From Whitmania pigra (Eukaryota; Annelida; Clitellata; Hirudinida; Haemopidae), in the NCBI GenBank assembly GCA_021613335.1, contig JAJTWR010000021.1, forward strand, positions 2,044,501 through 2,108,500: a stretch of 64,000 bases of DNA. Reading direction: 5' to 3'. The position numbers and the translations under genes were made by a program. How positions within the stretch are numbered: the stretch's first letter is position 1; each line of letters begins with the position of its first letter. Below the pieces are notes generated by a model. That model was not told the DNA's origin, made no database searches, and was given only the letters and a program-made list of their open reading frames with translations. Shown here piece by piece: positions 61,291 through 64,000 of this stretch.

Positions 61291-63224
61291 TCACTTGGAC
61301 TTGGATTGCTTCTTGTGCCGCGGTTTGATGATCTCCGAGATCTGCCAGAGAGAATCCTCCGTGAGATGGCCGTCGAAGTTGTTGAAGAAGGAGAGAATCT
61401 TGTCATTCTTCTTGATGTTGTATTTCGTACTGCGCAACAACCGACAAATGCCGATAACGTCCACCTTATTAGTTCTAACTATTTATTAATGCCAACCTCA
61501 TTCATTCTAACTATTTATTAAACTCTCGCTTAAATTAATTAAATTAATTAACGTTCATTGCCAAACAAATACCTACCTCCTCTTGAATCTGCACATGGTG
61601 TCAATGACAGCAAAAAGTTGCCAGCACTTGTTGAAATTGATCCTGCCTTCGTAATCCAGGTCCGGGTTACCGACGTGGATGAAAGTCAAGTCTTGCAGGA
61701 TCAGGCCACTTGAAATGGTCATTTAATGAGGTGTTAAACAACAAGTTAAAGGTCACAATACGAAGTTGACCGATATGAAGGTAATAAAGGTGACAATGCG
61801 AAGGTTATGATAAATGGTCGCAAAACTCACATGTAAGGTATGCATGGCGGTCTGGTCTCAGCAAGGGTCTGCCTGTAGGCTCTGAAGGATGACGAGCTGT
61901 CTATCAACTGACAAAAATCTTTCAGTGCCTGCAACCACAGGTTGATGTTAATTAAGATGTTTGCTGGTGGTGGTGATGATGATGATGATGATGATAAAGG
62001 TGATAATGGTGGTAACAAGTCCAAACCTCAACGTTATTCTTCTGCCAGTCCAGCCTTCTGATTGGTGCAGAATCGAGTGCAGATAATATGGCCAGGTAAG
62101 AATGGAAGTTGTTCAATTGCCTCAGGTGCTGATGTTGAAGATGGTGTTGATGATGATTAAGGTAATAATTTAAATAGTTTAATTAATATGATATAGTCAA
62201 TAATATTATTAATGAACATAACAAATTATTATCCAGGGGAACCATCAACCAAGAAAAATTTGTTTTAAAAATGTTCGTAAACATGTTTTGTCTGGCCAGC
62301 TTGAACTTAGCAATGGTTTCCTGACCTTCATGATTTTTATGAACTTCACCAAGTACTTCTCCCTCTCTTTCGTTTCTTCTCTCTCCAAGATCTGAGTCCT
62401 GCACCTAAAATGTGTAAAAGCAAAGAAAACATAAAATTCATCAGCACAGGATATAGTTAGTAATGACTGTATTTCTGCATCATTTAGGCAGACGAAAATA
62501 AACTCGGGCGGTAAATTTCGAACTGGTGGTTAAGTTAAGAAGAACAAACAAACAAACCAATAGGACATCCTGTTGAAATGCTCTGTGAACTTGGTCAAGT
62601 TTGGACTCAACTCTTCCTTCTGCTGCCTCGACCAAAGCAGAATCTCTGAAATCTGAAATGTTCAAATGAAAATAAATTTAATGAATAAAATCAATTACTG
62701 TAACTTTCAAGTATTAAACACCTTTTTTTGGTTATTCATGCTAACGTGAATATTCCTATCCATGCCCTCCCTCAAACCTTCATTCAAACTCAATCAAACT
62801 AAATCAAATTCAACCAAATCAATCAAGCTCAATAACCAACATAAAAGCAGCCTCACATCAATTTTCTGGAAAAGTTCAAAGTCAAGAAGAGTCATTTGCT
62901 CTGCAATCTGATTGGATTTGAAGTCGAGAACACTGTGGCATCTGAAAACAAGGAAAGTGTGGCAAAATAAAAGCCGACCAAGACCAACCGACTGAACACA
63001 TTAAGAGGTCTTTGACAGCGATAGAAGAAAATAATGTGACCTACTTTGAAGTGACCTGATAGGAGGACAGAGGAGTCCTGGCAGACCTGATTCTCTGCTG
63101 CCTCATCTTCAGCTTAGCAACGCATCTCTCCCTCAACTTCTGCGCCTGCTTCAGTTCCATGTTCTTGATGAGGTGGTAAGACAACTCAGACATTGTCTCC
63201 AGTACATCGCAGTCCGTGTCGATG
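61291..63224 (-). CDS. RAPGEF1: Rap guanine-nucleotide exchange factor C3G, 3' exons
   Basis: Exchange factor that loads Rap1 with GTP downstream of Crk adaptors. Eight in-phase exons: 63224-63045, 62941-62857, 62652-62558, 62404-62326, 62128-62027, 61928-61831, 61708-61577, 61429-61291. They encode most of the CDC25-homology domain. Landmarks: IAEQMTLLDFELFQKI, SPNLTKFTEHFNRMSYW, LVKFIKIMKHLRQLNNFHSY followed directly by LAILSALDSAPIRRLDWQ, then GLILQDLTFIHVGNPD, ending LWQISEIIKPRHKK near the stop. The last block is specific to C3G-type proteins, whose vertebrate form ends LWELSLKIKPR. The Crk-binding proline-rich part and most upstream exons lie beyond the window. Confidence 0.93.
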
Positions 63225-64000
63225 CTGTGGAACATGGACGGTCATTTATCAAAAATTATGAATTATTATAAAATTCTAAATTATTTCATAAAGACAAACA
63301 AAATTAAACATAGCACGCTTGGTATTCTAGAAGCTCCACCAATAAGCTATTACAGAAATTATAATATTCATGAGTCATGAAAATTTGCTTGGGAGTCGTG
63401 ACAATACAATTTCAATGATTCAATTGTGACTTGAAGTAGCAAATCACCACCGGCCTATAAGCCTTCATTGAAATTATGCTAAGTTATGCATAATTATCAT
63501 GTCTCTGACGTCATCGGCTCCTTTGAAGTCATGAAAGCACAAATCTCGCCGACTTTAGGAACTTCAATTGGAACTTATAATTGCCGACCAATCAAAAGAG
63601 CGAAACTTTCAAAGGAATTAGTAAGCATGGAAAGCCTGGATAAGTAATAACTACTCGTAAGTAATAATTACCGAGTTCCTACTGAACGGTGTTCAAAAAT
63701 GATAAATCATGATTCGAAATTATTTGGTAATTAAAAAAATAAAAAATAAACACAGCGTTTTGAAGCTCCATTTGAGACAGAGAAGGCAACAATTGGAAGC
63801 GTTTCTCTCAATCAGCAGACGAGAACACGCCCTTAAATTAGAACTTAATCGTCGATTACTTGCACTGATGGCGATGAGGAACTCCCATGCAATGAGTCTC
63901 AACAACTGCTGCTCTTAACCACTATTTCTTTTTTATCTTCTCTAACGTAACCAGTTCAATATCAGATGAATGGATGGATGGATGGGCGGAATGAACAGAA
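63225..64000 (-). other. Presumed RAPGEF1 intron, with unassigned open frame
   Basis: Non-coding sequence upstream of exon 63224-63045. A plus-strand frame at 63709-63918 (69 codons) has a helical, Arg/Leu-rich part (RRQQLEAFLSISRREHALK) and less AT-rich codons than its surroundings. It has no recognisable domain and lies opposite to RAPGEF1, so it could be chance, a transposon scrap or an exon of a neighbouring plus-strand gene. Confidence 0.4.

Overview
This is intron-rich animal nuclear DNA: AT-rich, with GT-AG introns, long (TTA)n microsatellites, tRNA-derived SINEs and many decayed transposons. The orthologues found (a netrin receptor, a tandem-DBD nuclear receptor and a C3G-type Rap exchange factor) point to a bilaterian invertebrate. 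The two-DBD nuclear receptor suggests a protostome, most likely a lophotrochozoan such as a mollusc, annelid or flatworm. That placement is inference.

Five spliced genes can be assembled by eye with consistent reading phase. (1) A DCC/neogenin/frazzled netrin receptor (+, 6529-19830, 27 exons, 5' end not found) has four Ig domains, six FN3 domains, a membrane segment and P1 and P3 cytoplasmic motifs. (2) A nuclear receptor with two DNA-binding domains (-, 37216-25280, 10 exons, predicted 1035 residues) has its two DBDs encoded by two exon pairs with the same intron position and the same 148-nt second exon. (3) A divergent EF-1alpha/eRF3/HBS1-family GTPase (-, 49440-42900, 14 exons, predicted 429 residues) keeps the P-loop but has altered G3 and G4 motifs. 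(4) An unrecognised 535-residue gene (+, 51000-54731, 14 exons) lies head-to-head with the GTPase. (5) The 3' exons of RAPGEF1/C3G (-, 63224-61291) carry the end of the CDC25 catalytic domain.

Layout: 1-6528 is non-coding with a SINE. The netrin receptor runs to 19830 and converges on the nuclear receptor across a 5.4-kb gap holding a SINE and a dead Tc1/mariner element. The nuclear receptor's introns hold minisatellites of 34, 12 and 31 bp and (AAT)n arrays. From 37.2 to 42.6 kb lie the receptor's upstream flank and a broken Ty3/gypsy element split by the 3' end of a LINE. The GTPase introns hold three DNA transposons with readable ends and target-site duplications (two hAT, one piggyBac-like). 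From 54.7 to 58.9 kb there is a graveyard of hAT fragments, a short repeat family and a LINE reverse-transcriptase pseudogene. The rest is the 3' flank and 3' end of RAPGEF1.

The genes do not form an operon or obvious pathway. The netrin receptor and C3G both act in guidance or adhesion signalling, but their proximity is probably chance. The strongest novel leads are the paralogous GTPase, the head-to-head unknown gene, and the exon architecture of the two-DBD receptor. All gene models come from manual splice-phase reading; no search or transcript support was available.
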